A stretch of DNA of 7,698 nucleotides from Cyanobium sp. NIES-981 (GCA_945907085.1 CAMDSS010000089.1:1-7698); one strand, 5' to 3'. Positions 1-6,942 are shown, counted from the stretch's first letter. The notes: generated by a model not told the origin, from the sequence alone. Numbers and translations are program-made.

Positions 1-1002
<1,002 letters not shown>

Positions 1003-1011
1003 GTCCGTTCG

Positions 1012-1023
1012 CGCCCTAGGGCG
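1012..1023. repeat. 12-bp perfect palindrome after ahcY
   Basis: CGCCCTAGGGCG is a perfect palindrome starting nine bases after the ahcY stop and ending ten bases before the terminator hairpin. Without a loop it would fold poorly as RNA, so it could be a protein-binding site, an accessory to the terminator, or chance in GC-rich DNA. No function can be assigned. Confidence 0.4.
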
Positions 1024-1033
1024 TTCCATGTTC

Positions 1034-1063
1034 AAAAGCCCGGCGTATACGCCGGGCTTTTTT
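1034..1063 (+). terminator. Rho-independent terminator of ahcY
   Basis: Perfect inverted repeat: arms 1034-1045 and 1050-1061 pair over 12 bp around a TATA loop. The core GCCCGGCG/CGCCGGGC is flanked by A/T pairs, and six T residues run from 1058 to 1063. This is a textbook intrinsic terminator for rightward transcription. The upstream arm begins with only four A residues, so leftward termination would be weaker. It separates ahcY from dedA. Confidence 0.92.
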
Positions 1064-1116
1064 GTTGGCAATCCATCCACCGTGGTTGCCAGACCATGCA
1101 CCACAATCACTCCAGC

Positions 1117-1121
1117 AAGGA
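1117..1121 (+). promoter_or_regulatory. Ribosome binding site deciding the dedA start
   Basis: AAGGA lies 7 nt before the ATG at 1129. The earlier in-frame ATG at 1096 has no purine-rich Shine-Dalgarno sequence in front of it. Starting there would add an 11-residue His/Asn/Ser-rich leader that does not look like family sequence. The downstream ATG is therefore preferred. Confidence 0.65.
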
Positions 1122-1128
1122 TGGCGGC

Positions 1129-1788
1129 ATGGGGATTAGCGAACTGGTGCAGCAGCTGCCCCAATGGATCGGTGCGGCGGTGGAAGCCAACCCTTGGTTG
1201 GGTTACGGGGCCATTTTTGCGGCCATGTTCCTGGAGAACATCTTCCCGCCGATTCCCTCAGAATTGATCATGCCCCTTGGGGGCTTTTATGTGCATCAGG
1301 GCCAGCTGCACTTGATTCCGGTGGTGCTAGCGGGGTTGCTCGGCACCGTTTTGGGGACCCTGCCCTGGTACTGGATCGGGCGGTTGATCAATGAGGAGCG
1401 CCTGGAACAGTGGCTGAACCGTTATGGCCGCTGGATCGGGGTCAGCACGAAGGAGCTGCAGCGCAGTCGCAACTGGTTTGCCCGCTTTGGCACGGCCCTG
1501 GTTTTTTGGGGCCGCCTGTTACCAGGGGTTCGCACCCTGGTTTCGGTGCCTGCAGGCATTGAGTTAATGCCGATGGTGCCTTTTCTGCTGTGGACCACCG
1601 CCGGCAGTTTCATCTGGACCCTGGCGCTCACCCTGGCGGGCTTGGGCCTTGGTGAGGGTTACACCAACGTGGAGCACTGGATCGAGCCAGTCTCCAAGGT
1701 GGTGAAGGTGCTCTTGGTGCTGGGTGGTGCGGCCTTTGTGGCCTGGCTGGGGCTGCGCATTTGGAAGCGGCGCAACACCAGCCACTGA
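1129..1788 (+). CDS. DedA family (SNARE-associated/VTT-domain) membrane protein
   Basis: Integral inner-membrane protein of 219 residues, the usual DedA length. The family is tied to membrane homeostasis, and several members are reported to flip undecaprenyl phosphate or phosphatidylethanolamine; which applies here cannot be told. Visible hallmarks are FLEN followed by PPIPSE (residues 34-45), a re-entrant-type glycine-rich helix GLLGTVLG ending in WYWIGR (69-85), and the R-L-L-P-G-V-R element with the paired arginines R129 and R135, followed by VPAG (140-143). A hydrophobic helix at about 155-175 and a C-terminal helix ending in KRR come next. The start at 1129 rests on its RBS; 1096 (230 residues) is the alternative. 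It sits alone between the ahcY terminator and the convergent ssb. No gene symbol is given because paralogs (yqjA, yghB, dedA and others) cannot be separated by eye. Confidence 0.93.
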   Translation: MGISELVQQLPQWIGAAVEANPWLGYGAIFAAMFLENIFPPIPSELIMPLGGFYVHQGQLHLIPVVLAGLLGTVLGTLPWYWIGRLINEERLEQWLNRYGRWIGVSTKELQRSRNWFARFGTALVFWGRLLPGVRTLVSVPAGIELMPMVPFLLWTTAGSFIWTLALTLAGLGLGEGYTNVEHWIEPVSKVVKVLLVLGGAAFVAWLGLRIWKRRNTSH

Positions 1789-1810
1789 GATCAAGTCACT
1801 GAGATCAAGT
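1783..1810. repeat. 14-bp tandem duplication across the dedA stop codon
   Basis: CACTGAGATCAAGT occurs twice head to tail (1783-1796 and 1797-1810) with no mismatch. The first copy supplies the dedA stop TGA (1786-1788). Another in-frame TGA follows at 1810-1812, so readthrough would add only seven codons. The region also holds a 6-bp inverted repeat, GTCACT (1795-1800) and AGTGAC (1808-1813). It lacks a T-run, so it is a poor candidate terminator between the convergent dedA and ssb. Confidence 0.75.
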
Positions 1811-1821
1811 GACCTAAGCGA

Positions 1822-2196
1822 TCAGAAGGGCACTTCTTCGTCGCTTGGCTCACCACCGCCAAAACTGCCGCCCTCGGCATCGCGCTTGGAGCCGAGCAGT
1901 TCCAGCCGATCGACGCGGATGACGGGCTTGGTGCGCTCTTCGCCGCTGGCCCGGTCCGTCCAACGGTCCAGCTTGAAGCTGCCAATGATGCCCACCAGGG
2001 AACCCTTGCGGACATAGTCGGCGGCGACTTGGGCCTGCTTGCCCCAGATCTCTAGGTTGAACCAGTCGGGTTCGTCGCCCGAGCTGCGGCGGTTGACGGC
2101 GAGGGTGAGGTTGGCCACCACGCTGCCGGATTCGAAGTAGCGCACTTCGGGGTCGCGGCCGGCCCGGCCCACAAGGGTGATCGAATTAACGCCCAT
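1822..2196 (-). CDS. ssb: Single-stranded DNA-binding protein SSB
   Basis: Binds and protects single-stranded DNA at replication forks and during repair and recombination, and recruits partner enzymes. The 124-residue product has one OB fold (about residues 3-105), opening with VNSITLVGRAGRDPEVRYF and containing WFNLEIWGKQA and a KLDRWTDR-type strand. A short Gly/Ser linker follows, then the acidic tip DEEVPF, which matches the D-x-x-x-P-F partner-docking peptide of bacterial SSBs. The linker is very short compared with E. coli SSB, as I recall for picocyanobacteria. The start at 2196 is set by an excellent RBS. An upstream in-frame ATG at 2223 would give 133 residues, with an N-terminal extension encoded across that RBS, so it is unlikely. 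The gene is convergent with dedA (33-nt gap) and divergent from mreB. Confidence 0.96.
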   Translation of the reverse strand: MGVNSITLVGRAGRDPEVRYFESGSVVANLTLAVNRRSSGDEPDWFNLEIWGKQAQVAADYVRKGSLVGIIGSFKLDRWTDRASGEERTKPVIRVDRLELLGSKRDAEGGSFGGGEPSDEEVPF

Positions 2197-2202
2197 GGCG
2201 TA

Positions 2203-2210
2203 TCTCCTTT
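2203..2210 (-). promoter_or_regulatory. Ribosome binding site of ssb
   Basis: Read on the minus strand, AAAGGAGA ends just upstream of the ATG at 2196, with AAGGAG spaced 7 nt from it. This near-perfect Shine-Dalgarno sequence fixes the ssb start at 2196 rather than at the earlier ATG at 2223. Confidence 0.85.
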
Positions 2211-2219
2211 TGAAATGAA

Positions 2220-2280
2220 TCAATGACGTCAGTCAATGATGCGGCACCCGGTTCGGGTTCCACCGTTGATCAGTTCCACC
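2220..2280. promoter_or_regulatory. Divergent ssb/mreB intergenic region with short repeats
   Basis: The roughly 140-bp space between the ssb and mreB starts must hold promoters for both genes. Direct repeats TCAATGA (2220-2226, 2233-2239) flank and overlap the palindrome TGACGTCA (2224-2231). GTTCCACC occurs twice (2257-2264, 2273-2280) with 8 bp between copies. A small hairpin ACCCG-GTT-CGGGT lies at 2246-2258. No match to NtcA sites, LexA boxes or the HLR1 element of RpaB was recognised. A regulatory role is inferred only from position and repetition. Confidence 0.35.
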
Positions 2281-2305
2281 CTTTAGCCCGGCTGTAACAC
2301 CGGCC

Positions 2306-2311
2306 TATGAT
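2306..2311 (+). promoter_or_regulatory. Probable -10 element of the mreB operon
   Basis: TATGAT matches the sigma-70 -10 consensus at five of six positions. No convincing -35 lies 16-18 bp upstream (TTAGCC at 2283 is poor), which is common for cyanobacterial promoters helped by activators. Transcription would begin near 2318, just ahead of GAAGG (2321-2325), a weak Shine-Dalgarno sequence 10 nt before the GTG at 2336. This spacing also argues against starting mreB at the TTG at 2312. Confidence 0.5.
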
Positions 2312-2335
2312 TTGGCCCTTGAAGGCCAGGTTTTC

Positions 2336-3382
2336 GTGTTTTTCCGTCGCTTCCAGTTTTCGCGCGATATCGGGATTGACCTGGGAACGGCCAACACCCT
2401 GATGTACGTGTCCGGGAAGGGCATTGTGCTGCAGGAGCCCTCCGTGGTGGCCTTGGATCTGGAGAAGGGCGTGCCCCTGGCCGTGGGCAATGAGGCCAAG
2501 ATGATGCTCGGCCGCACCCCCGGCAACATCCGGGCCGTTCGTCCGTTGCGGGATGGCGTCATCGCTGACTTCGATGCCGCTGAGCAGATGATCAAAACCT
2601 TCATCCGCAAGGGCAACGAGGGCCGCGGCATCGTGGCGCCCCGCCTGGTGATTGGGATTCCCAGTGGTGTCACCGGCGTCGAGCGCCGCGCCGTGCGCGA
2701 AGCCGGTTTGGCGGGCGCCAGGGAAGTGCACCTGATTGATGAGCCCGTGGCAGCGGCCATTGGTGCGGGTCTGCCGGTGACCGAGCCCGTGGGCACGATG
2801 ATCGTGGATATCGGAGGCGGCACCACGGAAGTGGCGGTGCTCAGCCTGGGCGGCACCGTGATGAGCGAGTCGGTGCGGGTGGCGGGCGACGAGCTCAGCG
2901 ATGCGATTGGCGTTTATTTGAAGAAGGTCCACAACCTGGTGGTGGGTGAGCGCACCGCCGAAGACATCAAAATCCGCATTGGTTCGGCCTTCCCTGACGA
3001 CAGCCACGACAACACTTCGATGGATGTGCGCGGCCTGCACCTGCTTTCGGGTCTGCCCCGCACCATCAACGTGCGCGCTGGCGACATCCGCGAAGCGATG
3101 TCCGAGCCCCTCAACGTGATCGTGGAAGCGGTGAAGCGCACCCTGGAACGCACCCCGCCTGAACTGGCAGCCGACATCGTGGACCGCGGCATCATGTTGG
3201 CCGGTGGCGGTGCCTTGGTTCGGGGCATCAGCGACCTGATCAGCCATGAAACCGGGATCCTTACCCATGTGGCAGAAGACCCCCTGCTCTGTGTGGTCAA
3301 CGGCTGCGGCATGGTCCTCGAGGACTACAGCCGGCTGCAGCGGGTGCTCGATACCCCTGACTTCGCCCGCCATTCCACGTAA
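2336..3382 (+). CDS. mreB: Rod shape-determining protein MreB (actin homolog)
   Basis: Actin-like ATPase that polymerises on the inner face of the cytoplasmic membrane and positions the peptidoglycan elongation machinery. The 348-residue product is normal for MreB. ATP-binding signatures are all present: phosphate-1 loop IDLGTANT (14-21), DEPVAAAIG (135-143), phosphate-2 loop DIGGGTTE (158-165) and adenosine motif LAGGGALVRG (288-297). The N-terminus FFRRF just before the actin core could serve as a membrane-contact segment. The start is a GTG. An upstream in-frame TTG at 2312 would add eight residues unlike the family and lies next to the presumed -10 box. It is the first gene of mreBCD plus a lipoprotein; mreC begins 5 nt after its stop. 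Identity is certain; the start is likely. Confidence 0.97.
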   Translation: MFFRRFQFSRDIGIDLGTANTLMYVSGKGIVLQEPSVVALDLEKGVPLAVGNEAKMMLGRTPGNIRAVRPLRDGVIADFDAAEQMIKTFIRKGNEGRGIVAPRLVIGIPSGVTGVERRAVREAGLAGAREVHLIDEPVAAAIGAGLPVTEPVGTMIVDIGGGTTEVAVLSLGGTVMSESVRVAGDELSDAIGVYLKKVHNLVVGERTAEDIKIRIGSAFPDDSHDNTSMDVRGLHLLSGLPRTINVRAGDIREAMSEPLNVIVEAVKRTLERTPPELAADIVDRGIMLAGGGALVRGISDLISHETGILTHVAEDPLLCVVNGCGMVLEDYSRLQRVLDTPDFARHST

Positions 3383-3387
3383 ACGTC

Positions 3388-4140
3388 ATGCAGGCTGGCC
3401 CCAGGCTGCGCCTCCCGCCCGTCAGGCTGATCCTGCAGGTTTGGCCGTTGGCGCTGCTGGTGGTAGCTGGCGTTGCCGTTCGGCTCAGTAAGGGTGCCGG
3501 GGTGGCCGATGCCTATGCCGCCCTCAGTCGCCCCTTTTGGCCAGGCCCCGCCCAAGGCGAATGGGTCAAACAGGCCCAGCGGTTGGAGGATCAGACCCGG
3601 CTGCGTCAGCTCACCGCCGACAACCAGCGCCTGCGCCAGCTGCTGCAGCTGCGCAGTCAGTCGGGTAACGAGCTCTTGGCGCCAGTGATTTCTAGGGACC
3701 CAGGCGGCTGGTGGCAGCAGCTGGTGATCGGCCAAGGATCCATCCAAGGCGTCAGGCCGGGCGATCCGGTGGTGGCCCCCGGCGGGCTGGTAGGCCGCGT
3801 CGCCAGCGTGACTCCCACAACGGCCAGCGTGGCCCTGCTCACCGATCGCAGCAGCCATGTGGGCGTCTGGGTGGCCCGGACCCAGCAGCATGGCTTGCTC
3901 ACGGGGTTGGGCTCCAACCGGCCGGTGCTGCGATTCCTGGATAAGGACCCCGGGGTGCGGCCTGGCGATGTGGTCGTGACCTCCCCTGCCAGCACCCTGG
4001 TGCCCGCCAATATCAGCGTGGGGGTGATCCAGTCGGTGAATGGGATGGCCTCGCCAGCTCCGGAGGCGGTGGTGCAACTCAGTGCCAGGGCCGGTGCCGT
4101 CGATTGGGTGCGGGTGCTGATGCGCCCAGGCCGGCCATGA
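3388..4140 (+). CDS. mreC: Rod shape-determining protein MreC
   Basis: Bitopic inner-membrane protein that links the MreB filament inside to elongation-specific peptidoglycan synthases in the periplasm. 250 residues: a short basic N-terminus, one membrane helix at about 14-31, a coiled coil at about 58-91 rich in Leu, Gln and Arg (RLRQLTADNQRLRQLLQL), then the periplasmic beta domain. That domain opens with APVISRDPGGWWQQLVIG (98-115), followed by GVRPGDPVV and GGLVGRV, the most conserved MreC motifs. There is no Shine-Dalgarno sequence; the 5-nt gap after mreB suggests coupled translation. The TGA stop overlaps the mreD ATG as ATGA. Both the fold layout and the neighbours support the call. 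Confidence 0.94.
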   Translation: MQAGPRLRLPPVRLILQVWPLALLVVAGVAVRLSKGAGVADAYAALSRPFWPGPAQGEWVKQAQRLEDQTRLRQLTADNQRLRQLLQLRSQSGNELLAPVISRDPGGWWQQLVIGQGSIQGVRPGDPVVAPGGLVGRVASVTPTTASVALLTDRSSHVGVWVARTQQHGLLTGLGSNRPVLRFLDKDPGVRPGDVVVTSPASTLVPANISVGVIQSVNGMASPAPEAVVQLSARAGAVDWVRVLMRPGRP

Positions 4141-4637
4141 GCAGCTTGGCGCTACGGGGTTGGTATCCAGCCACTGGCCTGTTGGTGCCCTTGCTCACCT
4201 TGGCGTCGCCGGGGTTCCTCAAGCTGGGTGATGCGGGCCCTGCCTGGGCGGTGCTGTGGCTCTTGCCTTGGGCCTTGGTGGATGGGGCCCGCTCGGGGGT
4301 TCTGGCGGGGTTGCTGTTGGGTTTGGTGCTCGATGGCCTGCATCTCGGTCCGATCAGCCAAATTCCCGCCTTGATGCTGCTGGGTTGGTGGTGGGGCCGT
4401 ATGGGCCGCAAGGGTTTGCCGATCGAGCGCAGCTTCAGCCTGGGGCTTTTGGCCCTGCTGGGCAGCGCCTTTGTGGGGCTCACCTTGATCCTGCAGCTCG
4501 CCGTGGTCGGAGAGCTGCAGGGGCCGGTGCTCTACACCTGGTTGGGCCAAACCCTGCTGACGGCCCTGCTCGCCCCCATGGTCTGTTCATTGCAGTTGCT
4601 GCTTTGGCGGCAACAGGTTTCAGGAGGGCGTCGCTAG
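4137..4637 (+). CDS. mreD: Rod shape-determining protein MreD
   Basis: Small polytopic membrane partner of MreC in the elongasome. 166 residues, close to the usual 160-170, almost entirely hydrophobic with about five membrane helices. Conserved-looking features are the acidic residue after PWALVDG and the GLVLDGLHLG segment, which matches the G-x-x-x-D motif of MreD, followed by a helix entering GWWWGRMGRKG. The sequence family is weakly conserved, so much of the confidence comes from position directly behind mreC. The ATG at 4137 shares ATGA with the mreC stop, indicating translational coupling. An in-frame start at 4104 would overlap mreC by 37 bases and is not preferred. The stop TAG abuts the next ATG. 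Confidence 0.88.
   Translation: MSSLALRGWYPATGLLVPLLTLASPGFLKLGDAGPAWAVLWLLPWALVDGARSGVLAGLLLGLVLDGLHLGPISQIPALMLLGWWWGRMGRKGLPIERSFSLGLLALLGSAFVGLTLILQLAVVGELQGPVLYTWLGQTLLTALLAPMVCSLQLLLWRQQVSGGRR
4622..4628 (+). promoter_or_regulatory. Ribosome binding site of the lipoprotein gene inside mreD
   Basis: AGGAGGG lies within the last codons of mreD, 9 nt before the ATG at 4638. This is one of the strongest Shine-Dalgarno sequences in the window, alongside that of ssb. It implies that the lipoprotein is translated efficiently and not only by coupling to mreD. Confidence 0.7.
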
Positions 4638-5975
4638 ATGGCACCGATGGCCCGTCGATGGCGTCGCCGCAGCGTGCTGGCCCTGTTGGCCGGTGGTTCG
4701 GCGGCGGCGGCCCTCTCCAGCTGCGGCAAGGGCCTGGTCCCCCAGTCCGTGGGGCCTGGGTCCGGAGAGCGGCAGTTGAATTTTTGGACCTTGGATCTGG
4801 CACCCAAGTTCAACGGCTACATCCGGGAGGTGATTGCCGCCTGGGAGCAGCAAAACCCGGGGGTGGGGGTGCGCTGGACCGATGTGCCCTGGAGCTCGGT
4901 GGAGCGCAAATTGTTGGCGGCGGTGTTTGCCCGCACGGCCCCGGATTTGGTCAACCTCAATCCCCCCTTTGCCGCCAACCTGGCCAGCAAGGGAGGGCTC
5001 TTAGACCTGGCGCCCGTGCTTCCAGCCGGTGCTCAGCAGGTGTATCTGTCCAAGATCTGGCAGGCCGGAGCCCAGAACGGCCAGCAATTCGCGATCCCCT
5101 GGTATCTCACGACCCGGATCACGATGGCGAACCGGAGCGTGCTGGCCAAGGCGGGCTATGAAGCCCCACCAACGCGCTGGCAGGACGTCCCCGCCTATGC
5201 CGAGGCCGTGCGCCGCCGCACCGGCAAGTACGCCCTGTTCATGAGCGTGGTGCCCGACGACTCGGCCGAGTTGCTGGAAACCCTGGTGCAGATGGGTGTG
5301 CAACTGCTCGATGACCAGCACCGCGCCGCCTTCAATTCCGTCGTTGGCCGTGGGGCCTTTGCCTTTTGGAGTGACCTCTACCGCCGCGGCTTGTTACCCC
5401 AGGAGGTGGTGAGCCAGGGCTACCGCCGGGCCATTGAGCTCTATCAAGCCGGTGATCTGGCCCAGGTGGCCACGGGCCCCGACTTCCTCACCAATCTGCA
5501 AACCAATGCGCCCGGCATCGCCGCAGCCACAGCCCCCTATCCACCGCTGCTGGGCCCCAATGGCGAGGCCAACGTGGCGATGATGAATTTGGTGGTGCCG
5601 AAGCAAACGGCCATGGCTGCGGAGGCGGTGAGCTTTGGGCTGTTCCTGACAAATGCCGCCAACCAACTGACTTTTGCCAACCAGGCCCGGGTGTTGCCGT
5701 CCGCCACGGCTGCTTTGGCAGAGGTGCTCGAAAGCTTGCAGCAGCCAGACCCCCAGCCGGGAGCGGTGCCCTTGGTGCGGGCGGCCCGGCTGCTCTCAGC
5801 CCAAACCCTGGGCCATGCCCGGGTGCTGGTGCCGGCAACCCCGGGGGTGAAACGGCTGCAGGCCATCCTTTACACCCAGTTGCAGCGGGCGATGCTGGGC
5901 GAATTGTCCAGTGAAGCGGCCCTGGCGGCGGCGGAGCTGGAATGGAATCGCTATGCGGCAGCCCGCTGGCCCTAG
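4638..5975 (+). CDS. ABC-transporter extracellular solute-binding lipoprotein, sugar-type
   Basis: 445-residue probable substrate-binding lipoprotein of an ABC importer, resembling the maltose/glycerol-3-phosphate/disaccharide binding class. The N-terminus MARRWRRRSVLALLAGG is strongly basic then hydrophobic, ending in a lipobox-like ALSSC with Cys29 as the probable lipidated residue. The RRRSVL run resembles a twin-arginine signal. The mature part has the class layout: LNFWTLD strand (about 46), AAWEQQNPGV helix, NPPFAANLASKGGLLDL, then IPWYLTTRITMANRSVLAKAGY with PPTRWQDV, typical of this fold. No permease or ATPase gene is adjacent, so the substrate and transporter are unknown. It is joined to mreD (TAG then ATG) with its own strong RBS, so it is co-transcribed with mreBCD. 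Transport is inferred from fold resemblance; an envelope role linked to the elongasome is possible. Confidence 0.82.
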   Translation: MAPMARRWRRRSVLALLAGGSAAAALSSCGKGLVPQSVGPGSGERQLNFWTLDLAPKFNGYIREVIAAWEQQNPGVGVRWTDVPWSSVERKLLAAVFARTAPDLVNLNPPFAANLASKGGLLDLAPVLPAGAQQVYLSKIWQAGAQNGQQFAIPWYLTTRITMANRSVLAKAGYEAPPTRWQDVPAYAEAVRRRTGKYALFMSVVPDDSAELLETLVQMGVQLLDDQHRAAFNSVVGRGAFAFWSDLYRRGLLPQEVVSQGYRRAIELYQAGDLAQVATGPDFLTNLQTNAPGIAAATAPYPPLLGPNGEANVAMMNLVVPKQTAMAAEAVSFGLFLTNAANQLTFANQARVLPSATAALAEVLESLQQPDPQPGAVPLVRAARLLSAQTLGHARVLVPATPGVKRLQAILYTQLQRAMLGELSSEAALAAAELEWNRYAAARWP

Positions 5976-6111
5976 CGGCGAAATTGCGGCATGTCTGCTC
6001 CTTGAGAAAAGCTTAAATCTGCCCCAATCGGCTCTGGCAGAGGCGTTTTTGGGGATGACCACCAGGCTGTCTGAAGGGTAGGGTTGCGATTCTTCATCCC
6101 AGACCTTCCCC
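5976..6111 (+). other. Leader region between lipoprotein and response-regulator genes
   Basis: 136 bases without a gene. A short hairpin CTCT-GGC-AGAG (6032-6042), followed three bases later by five T residues (6046-6050), could be a weak terminator for the mre operon. It could also close further through CCCCAA (6022-6027) with TTGGGG (6049-6054). GGGATGA (6052-6058) is perfectly complementary to TCATCCC (6094-6100), so the leader of the next gene could fold. The AT-rich stretch at about 6006-6019 (AAAAGCTTAAAT) might hold a -10 box, but no -35 stands out. No recognisable HLR1 or NtcA site was seen. Confidence 0.3.
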
Positions 6112-6942
6112 ATGCCCCTGGAGGACAGGCCTAACTCGAGCCAGGCTCCTGGGGCAGCGGATGGGTCCGAGCCCCTTGCCCAGGGCCCAGCTGATCCCAA
6201 GGCCACCGTGCTGGTGGTGGACGACGAGGCTGCCGTGCGGCGGGTGCTGGTGATGCGCCTGCAGTTGGCCGGCTACCGGGTGATCTGTGCGGAAGACGGC
6301 GAAGAAGCCCTCACCTTGTTCCACCAAGAGCAGCCCGATTTGGTGGTGCTCGATGTGATGCTGCCCAAGCTGGATGGCTTCGCTGTGTGTCGGCGTTTGC
6401 GGGCCGAATCCTGCGTGCCAATTATTTTCCTCTCGGCCCTGGATGCCATTGCCGAGCGGGTTTCGGGCCTCGATCTCGGTGCCGACGACTATCTCCCCAA
6501 ACCCTTTAGTCCGAAAGAACTCGAAGCCCGGATCGCCACGATCCTGCGCCGGGTGGGCCGCGGCTCAGCTTCCGCCGAACCCCGGGAGGTGCTCACGGGC
6601 AGCGGGGTGCTCCGCGTTGGCGATCTGGTGGTCGACACCAACCGCCGCCAGGTGACCCGCGATAGTGAGCGCATCGGCCTCACCTACACGGAATTCAGCC
6701 TGCTGGAACTGTTGTTCCGCGAGCCGGGCCGGGTGGTGCCCCGGGCTGAGATCCTCGAGCAGCTGTGGGGCTACCCGCCGCGCCGCGCCGCCGACCTGCG
6801 GGTGGTGGATGTTTACGTCGCGCGCCTGCGCGGCAAGCTCGAGCCCGATCCCCGCAACCCGGAGTTGATCCTCACGGTGCGCGGCACCGGCTATGCCTCC
6901 CAGCGGATGGGAGATGGGGTTCTTTCGGCGGCGGTGTCCTAG
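6112..6942 (+). CDS. OmpR/PhoB-family response regulator, RpaB/Ycf27-like
   Basis: DNA-binding two-component regulator of 276 residues. Residues 1-30 are a Pro/Ala/Ser-rich extension. The receiver domain (about 31-150) has the acidic pair D37/D38, phospho-acceptor D81 in VVLDVMLPK, S108 in FLSAL and K130 in PKPF. The signature FSPKELEARI (132-141) is typical of the cyanobacterial Ycf27/RpaB branch. A winged helix (about 165-270) contains LTYTEFSLLELL, a recognition-helix region around DLRVVDVYVARLR (228-240) and RGTGY. All phosphotransfer residues are intact. Against RpaB as I remember it, both domains differ at several otherwise constant positions, so this may be a paralog; no symbol is given. 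The start is the first ATG after an in-frame TAG at 6079; no Shine-Dalgarno sequence is visible. No sensor kinase is adjacent. lysS follows after 51 nt and could be co-transcribed. Confidence 0.95.
   Translation: MPLEDRPNSSQAPGAADGSEPLAQGPADPKATVLVVDDEAAVRRVLVMRLQLAGYRVICAEDGEEALTLFHQEQPDLVVLDVMLPKLDGFAVCRRLRAESCVPIIFLSALDAIAERVSGLDLGADDYLPKPFSPKELEARIATILRRVGRGSASAEPREVLTGSGVLRVGDLVVDTNRRQVTRDSERIGLTYTEFSLLELLFREPGRVVPRAEILEQLWGYPPRRAADLRVVDVYVARLRGKLEPDPRNPELILTVRGTGYASQRMGDGVLSAAVS

Noticed and set aside
1096..1128. Earlier ATG start for dedA adding 11 residues
   Set aside because: There is no Shine-Dalgarno sequence ahead of 1096, while AAGGA is well placed for 1129; the added His/Asn/Ser leader looks non-coding.
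2197..2223. Upstream ATG start for ssb adding nine residues
   Set aside because: The extension would be encoded across the strong AAAGGAGA sequence, which fits translation from 2196, where the conserved VNSITLVG begins.
2224..2231. TGACGTCA read as a CRE-like regulatory site
   Set aside because: This is a eukaryotic bZIP element. In a bacterium an 8-bp palindrome alone is not evidence for a specific regulator.
2270..3373. Long minus-strand open frame (about 367 codons) antisense to mreB
   Set aside because: It mirrors the codon structure of a certain gene on the plus strand in GC-rich DNA. Its translation is rich in His, Gln and Ala with no domain, typical of an antisense shadow frame.
3325..4077. 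Minus-strand open frame of about 250 codons antisense to mreC
   Set aside because: His/Pro/Gln-rich translation with no motif, opposite a well-supported mreC. Treated as a shadow.
4256..5161. Plus-strand open frame of about 301 codons overlapping mreD and the lipoprotein gene
   Set aside because: It is out of frame with two supported genes. Its Gly/Ala/Arg-rich composition fits frame-shifted GC-rich coding sequence.
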